NCBI GenBank assembly: GCA_026315105.1
Contig: CM048745.1
Coordinates: 543,836,758-543,900,757, forward strand
DNA from: Locusta migratoria
Lineage: Eukaryota; Arthropoda; Insecta; Orthoptera; Acrididae
Reading direction: 5' to 3'
Length of the DNA stretch: 64,000 bases
In this document: piece after piece, positions 54,850 to 64,000 of the stretch
Layout: each line of letters opens with the position of its first letter
Position numbering within the stretch: position 1 is the stretch's first letter
Notes under the pieces: model-generated
What the model was told of the DNA's origin: nothing
Seen by the model: only the letters and a program-made list of their open reading frames with translations
Databases searched by the model: none
Program-made: the position numbers and the translations under genes

Positions 54850-55490
54850 TCCACTCACATGAACCACAGACATTGACGAGGTGGGTCACACAAACGTGTG
54901 TTTCCTGAAGAGGGGCAGCAGCCTTTTCAGTAGTTGCAGTGCCAACAGTCTGGATGATTGACTGAGCTGGCCTTGTAACATCAACTAACGTGGCATTGCC
55001 ACACAGTTACTGCGAACGGCTGAAAGCAAGGGGAAACTACAGTCATTACTGTATGAACATATGATGATTGCATCCTCTCGGGTAAAATATTTTGGAGGTA
55101 AAATAGTCCCCCATTCGGATCTCCGGGCGGGGAATACTCAGAAGGATGTGATCATCAGGATTTGGTGCTACAGAAGAATGCTGAAGATTAGGTGGGTGGA
55201 TCGCATAACTAATGAGGAGATACTGAACAGAATTGGGGAGAAAAGGAATTTCTGGCATACATTGACTAAAAGAAGGGATCGATGGTAGGACACATTCTTA
55301 GACATCAAGGAATCGTGAATTTAGCATTGGAGTGAAGTATTTGGGGTAAAAGCCGCAGAGGAAGACCAAGAGAAGTATACAGTAAGCAGATTCAGACAGA
55401 TGTAGGTTGCCGTTCTTTTGTTGAGTTGACGAGGCTTGTGGGGAGCTGCATCAAACCAGTCTCTGGACTGAAGACCACAATAAACAAATC
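54850..55490 (+). mobile_element. RTE-like LINE with internal deletion (5' piece joined to 3' tail), copy 4
   Basis: The right half (about 55165-55490) is the family's tail: IRIWCYRRMLKIRWVDRI, NRIGEKRNFWHTLTKRRD, ending AACCAGTCTCTGGACTGAAGACC. The left half (AAGCAAGGGGAAACTACAG, CCCCCATTCGGATCTCCGGG) is a repeat I associate from memory with the 5' region of this LINE; it is not present elsewhere in the window, so this link is inference. The junction is near ATCATCAGG (55160). Confidence 0.6.
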
Positions 55491-55539
55491 GTAATTTGTA
55501 TGTGATACAGTATGATACTTTTCTGTCTCAACTATTTGC

Positions 55540-56240
55540 TTGAGGTTTATTTAGGCTGAGGCACCAGCAGGCCAATCCATTCGTTCAATTTCCTCGGCCT
55601 GAAGCATGATTTCCATTATTGCCAGTTCTGTACGTCCGCCAATATTGACTCCTGTCTACACAATTCGTCCAGCACCATGATATGGCGAAGTTTAATTTAT
55701 ATAAGCAGGATTGTTCCACATTCTCTACAGATGAGGGAACGACAATTATCCGGATGATCACAAAATCTTGACTTGTCTGTCAACAGAACCTGTCGCCATT
55801 CGTTACGACTCCGATCCTGATGTTCTTCCGCCCGGTTTCTGCGGGTTAAACAATGTCGTGCATTTAATGGGACACACACCATAGACAACACAGGCTTCCG
55901 TGCTTAGAGGCCATATTGGAGAATGCAATTTCGTGCTGTTCGTGTTGATACTGCGCGCCCTGTTGCTGGCCGAGGTTGCGATTCAGCTAAGCTGCATTCA
56001 GCCTCCTATCTCGATGCTCTGTTAACCGGAGATAACGGTTACCTCTTGCTGATGTTACTCGTGAACGACCTTGTCTTTGCCTTTTTTAACGGTTCCTGTT
56101 GTCTGCAAGTGCGTCAATATCCTGGAATTTACACTTCAGAACACTCAAATACCTGCAGCCAACTACCGCTTCCAATCTTCCTGCGGCACTTCATGCCATT
56201 GTTTCGGGTAAGTCAATTAGTAATTACTGGGGTTATAATC
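55540..56240 (-). pseudogene. Tc1-like transposase relic
   Basis: Minus strand: an N-terminal helix-turn-helix trace with HLQTTGTVKKGKDK (about 56110), then RTARNCI, and the 64-residue frame 55891-55697 with VPLNARHCLTRRNRAEE, EWRQVLLTDKSRFCDHPDN. The latter matches the first catalytic region of Tc1 transposases (xxVLFTDESRF), with TDKSRF in place of TDESRF. Decayed, no ends recognised. Confidence 0.7.
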
Positions 56241-56863
56241 AAGGAAGCGATTTAAATAAAACTAACGGATTACACGCAGAAAAGGGATTGAGGTGTTTTG
56301 TTTGAATTCTAGATGGAATCCTGTTCTATCACTTGTCCAAAAACTGAGGGACAAAATTAACGAATCACAAGTAAGTCATTGCATTGCACTACCTGCTTAC
56401 TACACTATCTGAACGCAACTCCTTGCGTAATTTGTTTGTCAAAATAAACGCAAGTGTACTCCAACCTTCTGTGCAACAGTATTCTCTTATTGTCACTATC
56501 GCAGTTGCCGTAATGGTGCTGTCTCCACTCCATAGAACCGAAAGAAAGACATTGAACCATTTTAGTTCATTCAGTCGATGACTTCAGAAGCTAGATATAT
56601 CAGCTGATCTCCTTATTTTTTCAATCAGTGTATTTTGGTGACAGTCTGGAAAAGTAGCTCAAAAATTATTGAACCTGTTACCATAAAGTTTTTCTATGTA
56701 ACTATGCCTTCGTTTCAAAAATAGGGTGACTTTCTGGATGGAAAGTGTCTGGAGGAGGTATAGTGTCCTTATCGAGAGGTACGCATCGGTCCGTCGTATA
56801 GTGGTGTACGTTGTGGACACCAAATAGAGAGTTACAGCCATGTAAACCCCATGATTGGACGCT

Positions 56864-56934
<71 letters not shown>

Positions 56935-57180
56935 TTATTAGTGTTATTGAATGTGAAAAATAGTTTGCTTCACGCTATACATCACGTTTTATAATATAAT
57001 ATAATAATACGGTTATTTCTTCTGCAATACTTAATTGAGCAATAAAACTCCATGGTCATGGAACGACACAGTACACGAAATTTTAACGTAGGAATGGTGA
57101 TAGAAGAATGTAAACTAGTCCTGTACACTTGACAATCTTAAGCCTAAGTTCAAAGAATCAATAACGAATAAAAAGGAAGT
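56241..57180. other. Unassigned, with a long (GT)n at 56868-56933
   Basis: About 33 GT units, otherwise AT-rich DNA without recognised features. Confidence 0.6.
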
Positions 57181-57183
57181 ACC

Positions 57184-57627
57184 TTAATTTTTCAGGAGTT
57201 TCTGGAGAGAATAAATGGAGTGAGCCATGAGGTAACTCTTGAATTTAGATTTGAAAGTGCGTGGGGTAGTACTGATATTCTTGAGTTGTTGCGGCAGCTT
57301 ATTGAAAATGGTTGCTGCAGAACACTGCACCCCTTTCTGCGCAAGAGTCAAGGAGGTGTGATCCAAATGTAAATTCGATTTCAGTCTAGTATTCACCGAG
57401 TGAAAGCTGATAACTCGTGGAAATAAGCTGATACTGTTAACAAACGACATTAAAAAATACGTATTGTGACGCCAGTGTCAGAATTCCAAAGCTACTGAAA
57501 CGTTTCGCGAACTTACACCATATATTATTCGAACCTCTCGTTTCTAAGCCAGAAATATTCTTTTTGAAGCAATAGAGGTACTCCAAAAAATAACGCCGCT
57601 CGTCAAAGATCAATGAAAGTAAGCATA

Positions 57628-57691
<64 letters not shown>

Positions 57692-58100
57692 CACTTATTT
57701 CTAATATTGTTCAAATAGCAAATGAAGCAGAATTTAGTGTTTGAAAAAGATCCTGAACATGGGCTTTCCGCTACAGCTTACACCTAGAAATTTTGACTGT
57801 TCAGTCTCACTTATCACATGCCCAAATGGTGCAGGTGTAATCAAAATGTCAGCTTCTGTAATGAATTATAATACTGAGTTTTACTGTGATTTACCTTCAA
57901 TTTATTTTGTACAAGCCAATAACGTTTCTCTTGAATTACATTATTTGATACTGTGTCAATATTACAAACAACATCCTTCACTACCAAACTGGAACTATCA
58001 GCAAACAAAAATATTTTACAATTACCTTTTATACTTGAACGTATATGAATTATATAGAGAAAAACTTTTTACATTCGTTTATAACAGAGTGGACTGCAAT
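57184..58100 (-). pseudogene. LINE (RT catalytic region to C-terminus), split by a (TA)n run
   Basis: From 58060 the minus strand gives NCKIFLFADSSSLVVKDV (catalytic FADD reads FADS), YWLVQNKLKVNHSKTQY, then after the (TA)n (57628-57690) ISGLETRGSNN, FAKRFSSFGILTLASQYVF. Last is the 88-residue frame 57450-57184 with RLKSNLHLDHTSLTLAQKGV, AATIFNKLPQQLKN and FKSKFKSYLM, the classic LINE tail. One base substitution in the catalytic box and shifts show it is dead. The plus-strand frame at 57741-58130 is a shadow of it. Confidence 0.83.
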
Positions 58101-58502
58101 ACGTCAGTTGTTACTTTTACTAGTGAGTAAACGCAACAGACTACAGACATCTACGTGAACAACGGTGCGATCAACGACGTAAATGGACAACCGAACAGAA
58201 CAACGCCGTTTTTAGAAACGAATACTGATTCTACGTGGACCAGCACAGTGTCTGGAGACACCGTGGTAAGAGCCTGTTGAACTGCTGCCTTGTGCTCGAT
58301 ATACTAACCAGCCAGCGTTATTTTTATGACAAGGTGAATTGTGACCAAACGTGACACGCTGCTTTCAAGACATCTTCGTTACCCATCGGATTGTACAGCT
58401 GCATTGGACAATACGTGGAAGCAGCAAGGACTACTATAAACCATAACCAAAAAAGAGCCTCTTTTATTCAAAGCAGCTATAGCCATCAATCGTGGCAACA
58501 AG
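58101..58502. other. Unassigned
   Basis: No match to the families above. May be 5' sequence of the preceding LINE. Confidence 0.45.
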
Positions 58503-58665
58503 TGTTCAAATGTTTGTAAATCTATAGGACTTAACTAATCTGGTTATCAGTCCCTAGGCTTACAAACTAATTAAACTAACTTACACTAAAGATAACAAAT
58601 ACGCCCATGCCCGAGGGAGGACTCAAACCTCCGACGGCAAGCGCGGCGAGGTCCGCAACAAGGAG
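58503..58665 (-). mobile_element. tRNA-derived SINE, partial and decayed
   Basis: Tail TGTTCAAATGTTTGTAAATC, body GGTTATCAGTCCCTAGGC, B-box complement GACTCAAACCTCC. The head is lost after GCGCGGCGAGGTCC. Confidence 0.7.
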
Positions 58666-59125
58666 CCTTGGAACTCAGGGACACTCCACTCATTGCTGAT
58701 TCATGTTCCTCACTACACATGAGGCTGTATTCCCTATCAACTGATCAAAGTACAAGCTGTTATCTTCGAAATAAATTTGTATGACTACACTTATACTTTC
58801 GATATTCCTGCCCTCGGCAGCCATATTTTCACGACCGATAGTGGTATTTTTGCCGGTACTAGATACCTAAAACCGTGGTACTTATTTCCCTGCCTGACGT
58901 TTACTCTTCCTCTACTGAAGGCAGCTTAGGAGGCTTTGCAAACACTAGATCACATTCAAGTCACCGCAGGAAGCTAAAATGTTTACACGTATCTACGAAA
59001 CAGTCGATTCTTGAAGGCAGGGACCGCTACTTTGGAGCGCAAGGATGTACCGACGTATCTTATTGGGATTGTATTGTTTGATCTTGGTAAAACTGCGGTA
59101 CCTAGAGAGGGGACGCAATGGTGAA
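58666..59125. other. Unassigned
   Basis: AT-rich and without recognised features. Confidence 0.45.
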
Positions 59126-60290
59126 ATGTTGTTGTTATGGTCTTCAGTCCGCAGACTGGTTTGAGGCAGCTCTCCACGCGACTCTGTCCTGTGCAAGTCT
59201 CTTCATCTGAGAATACGTTCGGCAACCGACATCCTTTTTGAATCTGCTTACTGTATTCGTCCCTCGGACTCCGTCTACGATTTTTATCCCACACAATTGC
59301 TTCTAATGCTAAGCTGACGATTCCTTGATGTCTCAGAATGTGTATCACCAACCAATCCCTTCTCTTAGGATAGCAGGAACTTCTTTGCTCTCCAATTCTG
59401 TACAGCACCTCCTCATTAGTTACGTGATCTACCCATCTAATTTTCATCATTCGTCTGTACCACCACATTTCGAAAGCTTCTATCATCATTCTGTCTGAAC
59501 TCCTTATCATCCGCTCCCGTACAATGCTACACTTCAGACATATGCTTCCACAAGGGATTTCCTAACACTTAAACTAATATTGGATGTCAACAAATTTCGC
59601 TTCTTCAGAAACGCTTTTCTTCCCAGATCCATTCTGCACTTTATATCATCTTCTGCCATCAGAAGTTATCTTTTCACCCAAATACCGAAACTCATCTACT
59701 ACTTTTATTGTCTCATTACCCATCTAATTCCTTCAGCATCGCCTGATTTTCTGACATTACATTTCATTACCTACGTTGTACTCTTGTTAACGTTCATCTT
59801 ATAAGTTCCTTTCAAGACATTGTCCATTCCATTCAATTGCTATTCCAGATCCTTTGCAATCTCTGAAAAAATTGCTTTGTCATCGGCAAACCGCAAACTT
59901 TTTATTTCTTCTTCCTGAACTTTAACTCCTTCTCCAAATTTCTCCTTTCATTCCTTCACAGCTTTCTCAATGTACAGATTGAACAACACTGGGGAAAGGC
60001 TACAACCCTGTCTCACTCCATTCCCAACCACTGCGACCCTTTTATGCCCTTCTACTCTAATAATTGCTGTCTGGTTAATTTACATGTTGAATATAGCTCT
60101 TCGCTACCTGTATTTCAACCCTGCTACCTTAAGAATCAGAAAAGGTTTATTCGAGTCAACATTGTCAAAAGCTTTCTCCAGATCCACAAATGTTAAAAAC
60201 GGATGTTTCCCTTTCCTTAACCTATCTTCTATGGTTAGTCATAATGTGAGTATCGCCTCACGTTTTCCTACATTTTTCCTAAATCATGAA
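59126..60290 (-). pseudogene. RTE-like LINE, copy 5 (RT to 3' end)
   Basis: The longest copy of the family on this strand. Minus order: RT region with LRFADDKAIF, catalytic FADD intact (about 59876-59893); GRKAFLKKRNLLTS; LSVRKSLV; 59510-58983 frame MIEAFEMWWYRRMMKIRWVDHV, LYRIGEQRSSC, LVIHILRHQGIVSLAL, DEYSKQIQKG; and the AAC-rich 3' end near 59126. Stops occur throughout, so it is inactive despite the intact box. No TSD established. Confidence 0.85.
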
Positions 60291-61593
60291 ATGTTTTATT
60301 GGTGGGTGTGTTGCAACATATAGGGAAGGAAGGGGAATAGAGTATGCAAATGGTTTGTTCACTTGATATTAAAGGATAGGTGCGGCTGACCCACCATCGA
60401 TCAGTTAATTGATTTATGCTCTAATTTCCAAGTAATAAAACCCATCAAAAATTGTGTAAAGGGGCCTGAATAATTTGAATGAATTGAGTAATTTGTTTTA
60501 ACGCGTTTTATTCTCTGAAGACAAATGGACGTCAGAGTTGAAAGCAAAATTCACATACAATTGAACACAGTTCAAATTTAACGAACATAATGTACAAAAT
60601 AGAATATACAATTCTACAGCAAGTGACTGGCATCTCGAGGATACTTGTATCTGATTCTAAACATTTGTGACAATCTACATTTAACTGTAAACCATGGCGT
60701 AATCGAGAGGAATAATCCGATACCAGATCTTTTGTTCTCAGTGAGATTACCTAACGTTCTCAATAGTCCGGAAACGGGAACACCCCTTGAAACACTAGCA
60801 AATGCACGCGATACTGCACCAAACTGTGTTGGCTGGCGATGTCGGCAACATGATGGCTGGACGGCGGCTGTGTGTATCGATAGCTACAAGTCGTGGATCC
60901 GGAGATAATTCAGCTTCGTATTCCAGAAGCGATATTTAACTAATGTCAGCCAACTTCAACCCCAGCGGATCTCATTGCCTACGATTTTACTCGTTTGGCT
61001 ATGTCGTGCCAGTACAATTTACGTTTGATACACGAATTTACTGTAGGCACAGGTAACACCAAAACAGTGACAATCGCAATTAGCGCATCGGTGCGTCTAA
61101 TATCAGCCAGGCTGACCTTGTACTCTGCTTGGCAATACTCAGCACTATTAAAACAAGTTTCGGAGCAACTCCAAAAGTTGTACCACAGCTGCTCAATGAC
61201 AAGTATAATCTAAGAGCAGCAGAGAAGCGTTTGATCTCTTCGGCTGCTCAGACACCAGTCTACTCCTAAAATCTCCGTGTACCCTCTGCAAAGCCTCCAG
61301 GCTCCGCCTATGTCTAGTGAAACGTCAATGCACACCGAGGCAGCGAAGTACGGCCAATCACAGCTTGCGTTCGGTAGTCGGACAGCCGAACCCCTCTACT
61401 ATAAAACAGCAGCCAAGGGACACCTCTTTCGCGTTTTCACCGGTCGGGCCTCGCCCTTATGTCTAGCGTTCTCACGGTAGTGGCGGATGGTCTCCAGGCA
61501 CCTTCGAAAACACGGCCAGCAAGTTATTCCCAGCAATAGGCCAAACCCACTCACTGTTATGCAATTGCGGCGCCCCCCAGCTTGGCATCAGAG
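60291..61593. other. Unassigned low-copy-looking DNA
   Basis: About 1.3 kb with several short plus frames (60645-60908, 60995-61213, 61277-61480), none recognised. The end (61250-61560) is GC-richer. A TATA-like CTATAAAACA lies at about 61399-61408. A diverged host gene or promoter region cannot be excluded. Confidence 0.4.
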
Positions 61594-61809
61594 ACGTACC
61601 ATGTTCAAAATGTTAGTTAATGTTAAGGAGCTTAAATACGGGGTCATCAGTCCATAAACTTTCAAACTACTTATGAACTACCTTATACTAAAGACGACAC
61701 AAACATCCATGCCCGAGGGGGGATTCGAATACCCGAGCGGGAGCAGCCTCGCGCATCGTAGCATAGCGCCTCAATGCGCTTGGCCACACCGCCGCGGCAC
61801 GTACCATGT
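61594..61809 (-). mobile_element. tRNA-derived SINE, divergent subfamily
   Basis: Body ACCTTATACTAAAGACGACAC, B-box complement GGATTCGAATACCC, head GCCACACCGCCGCGGC. TSD ACGTACCATGT (61594-61604 and 61799-61809), perfect. Confidence 0.93.
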
Positions 61810-62233
61810 CCTCGCGTTCGCCAACTCGGCGCCAGACGTCCCAGGGGTCGTGTTTGATACATTTGCCCAACTCTTCCCTCGCAAAGCACCGTACACCGCC
61901 CTGGGGCACATTGTATTGCTCCAGACGCTCTCGCCCAGACGACGCCAGTGTTGGTAGCGTCAGCCAGATGGCGGTGCTAAAATACTTGGAAGGCTCACGC
62001 CTCAGTTCAACCTGCTGTGGCCTTCGGCTGTAAGTCGTCTTCTGGGAACCGCTGCCCCTCCGAATAACAAAACCATCCTCGTGCTCGTCACGTCTGCCGT
62101 TAGCTCTGAATGTGTGTTTTCCCCCTTACTACAGGCCTCACATAACCAAGTAACAATATTTGTCTTTCGCTACAAGTTATTAAAGGAAATCAATAACTTA
62201 CGAATAATATAATAAAATTACTACGTTGTCCTT
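61810..62233. other. Unassigned, GC-richer
   Basis: No recognised features. Confidence 0.45.
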
Positions 62234-62834
62234 TTACCATCGGAAAGAAACGTGGCAGTACTGAAATCTCTCAATCCAAACTGATGTTCCCCAAGGTAGG
62301 ATTGCACAAGTTTTTCCGTTCCACAGTAAATAATTCGTGTAAGTATTTTGCAACCATCTATAAACTGATTGTTCTGTAATTTTCACATTTTTCTGGACTT
62401 GCTTTCTTATGAATACTATCACTACATTCTTCTTGAAGTCTGACGGTAATTCCTCTGTCTCATACATCTTGCATACAGGGTGGAACAATTTCTTCATGAC
62501 TGGCTCTCCTAACGATAATAGCAGTTGACATGGAACTTCATCTATTCCAGGAGCATTGTTTATTCTGAAATCTTTTAGTGCTCTTGTCAAATTATTCTCG
62601 CAGTGTAGTATCTCTTATCTCATCTTCCTCTACTTCGTCTTCCATTTCTAAAATAATGCCGTCAAGTTTATTTCCATAGTACAGTCTCTCTATATATCTC
62701 ATCCACCTTTCAGCTTTCCCTTCTTTGCTTAGTACTGGTTTGCCACATGAGTTCATACTGCTGCTTTTCTTGTCTTTAAATGTCTCTTATTTTCCTGTAG
62801 GCGGTATCTAGCTTGACTTCAAACACTTTGTTAC
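62234..62834 (-). pseudogene. LINE, pre-RT and early RT region
   Basis: The 118-residue frame (62590-62234) reads ALKDFRINNAPGIDEVPC, LLSLGEPVMKKLFHPVCKMYE, ELPSDFKKNVVIVFI, the common LINE start of RT (NKAPGxDxIPxEL...GxxxxxWxxxxVIPIxK). In a second frame it continues KILTRIIYCGTEK and YLGEHQFGLRE. Probably the same broad group as the RTE-like copies, representing a more 5' portion. Frameshifted and truncated. Confidence 0.8.
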
Positions 62835-63561
62835 AGGAAATGTTCAAAATGTCCTCTGTTAGCTAGGATACATGCATCCACCCTCCGTCGCATGGAATCC
62901 CTGATGCGCTGATGCAGCCCTGGAGAATGGCGTATTGTAACACAGCCGTCCACAATACGACCCCGAAGAATCTCTACATTTGGTACCGGGGTTGCGCAGA
63001 CAAGAGCTTTCCAATGCCCCCATAAATGAAAGTCAAGAGGGTAAGGTCAGGAGAGCGTGGAGGCCATGGAATTGGTCCGCCTCTATCATTCCATCGGTCA
63101 CCGAATCTGTTGTTGGGAAGCGTACGAACACGTCGACTGAAATGTGCAGGAGCTCCATCGTGCATGAACCACATGTCGTGTCGTACTTGTAAAGGCACAT
63201 GTTCTAGCAGCACAGGTAGAGTATCCCGTATGAAATCATGATAACGTTCTCCAGTGAGTGTAGGTGGAAGAACATGAGGCCCAATCAAGACATCACCATC
63301 AATTCCTGCCCAAACGTTCACAGAAAATCTGTGTTGATGAGGTGATTGCACAACTGCGTGCGGATACTAATGAAACAATTGGGTATTTTGACAATTGTAT
63401 GCACGAATTATTTCAATTTACATTTAAAGAGAAATACTAAAATGAGCTCTAACATGGAAATTGAGCGTTTCCGGACACATGTCCAAATAACATATTTTCT
63501 TTCTTTGTGTGTGAGGAATGTTCCCTGAAAGTTTGGCCGTACCTTTTTGTATCACCCTGTA
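62835..63561 (-). mobile_element. Internally deleted mariner/Tc1-type element
   Basis: The right end AAGTTTGGCCGTACCTTTTTGTATCACCCTGTA is a terminal-repeat-like sequence (the complement starts TACAGGGTGAT). The left terminus is not recognised. The middle holds the C-terminal half of a transposase (next entry). The N-terminal half is replaced by about 80 bases of unrelated AT-rich DNA (63366-63440). Confidence 0.7.
62990..63351 (-). pseudogene. Transposase C-terminal half
   Basis: The 125-residue frame reads HRFSVNVWAGIDGDVLIGPHVLPPTL, LPVLLEHVPLQVRHDMWFMHDGAPAHFSR (second catalytic D in DGAPAH), RWNDRGGPIPWPPRSPDLT (third D region) and then a shifted end. This matches a common insect DDE transposase of the mariner/Tc1 superfamily. 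The first catalytic D and DNA-binding domain are absent, so no activity is expected. Confidence 0.82.
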
Positions 63562-64000
63562 TAATACGTTTTAAGAGAGCAATATCCGATACGAAAGTGC
63601 AAAAGAAATGTCAGAGCTTCTAATAAGGAAGTGATAGTTGTTAAATACACTCAGGACACAGCGGCGCTGTCGCCTTGTCTGACTGCGCAGCAGGTCATGT
63701 GTAGTGGTAGCCAATGGCCAGTGGTCGATGTGGGGGCGGGATGACGTAGGAGCAGGACTCCAGATTGCAAACATTTCTCATCTAGTTACACCCACGATCT
63801 CTTTCGTGGAATCATTTCTGGAAGTGTTGCTGTTACTGGTGGGTTTGACAGTTGGGCTACTTAGTTTCAGATTCCAAACGCACTATCGACTATTTTTTTT
63901 TTAATAGACTGAGCGATATACACCACAGAACCACAGCTTGTTTCATTGTAGTTTGTGTCCTATTCGATACAACCACATGTAACCGAGTTGCTGCTCTGTT
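63562..64000. other. Unassigned to window end
   Basis: No recognised repeat boundaries. CAGCGGCGCTGTCGCC near 63660 is an imperfect palindrome. Confidence 0.4.

Noticed and set aside
57741..58130. 129-aa plus-strand frame
   Set aside because: The minus strand of the same DNA decodes as a LINE reverse transcriptase (FADS box, QNKLKVNHSKTQ). The plus frame is its shadow.
62475..62490. CAGGGTGGAA taken as a mariner terminus
   Set aside because: It falls inside a clear LINE reading frame (LFHPVCKMYE), so the match is chance.

Overview
This is eukaryotic, almost certainly orthopteran-insect DNA (a Schistocerca-like grasshopper is my best guess, from recognising the repeat families; inference, not a search). 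I could not identify a host protein-coding gene, rRNA or functional tRNA. There are no operons, ribosome-binding sites or prokaryotic signals. The sequence is a dense, layered deposit of transposable elements (TEs): tRNA-derived SINEs, several LINE clades, a Penelope-like element, one LTR retrotransposon, mariner/Tc1 relics, Helentron-like segments and many fold-back (inverted-repeat) elements, separated by microsatellites.

Layout. 1-5473 is one copy of a large direct segmental duplication whose partner is 21531-27181. Both contain the same GC-rich block, nested fold-backs, a tRNA-like terminal-inverted-repeat element, one SINE at the same site and a LINE reverse-transcriptase fragment. Copy A (left) is cut at 5474 by an 8.4-kb minus-strand LTR retrotransposon (5474-13828) that keeps gag and a protease-like frame but has no visible reverse transcriptase, RNase H or integrase. 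13829-21345 holds an unclassified repeat (inverted partner at 43470-44930), a jockey-like LINE, SINEs, a LINE fused to a Penelope-like element with a GIY-YIG domain, and an RTE-like LINE tail. 27182-34090 continues the LINE, then a 0.65-kb hairpin element, a poly(A) SINE and two CR1-like LINE fragments. 34100-46500 is mixed: unassigned DNA, CpG-rich patches, three fold-backs, an RTE-like LINE split by a SINE, a head-to-head mariner derivative and a possible solo LTR. 46500-51540 is a CR1-like LINE interrupted by a mariner with clear TA-flanked ends. 51630-53860 is a pair of adjacent Helentron-like segments. 53870-64000 holds further SINEs, RTE-like and other LINE relics, a Tc1 relic and an internally deleted mariner.

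The parts do not form a pathway; the interest lies in element-on-element history. Target-site duplications (TSDs) around most SINEs allow relative dating, and the duplication gives a natural before/after comparison. The most unusual recurring signal is a bipartite motif (GTTTCG, a short gap, then CATC-TTCAG-like) in the arms of five otherwise different fold-back elements. A second is the presence of tRNA-like modules inside inverted-repeat elements. Nearly all long open frames here are shadows or relics of TE proteins.
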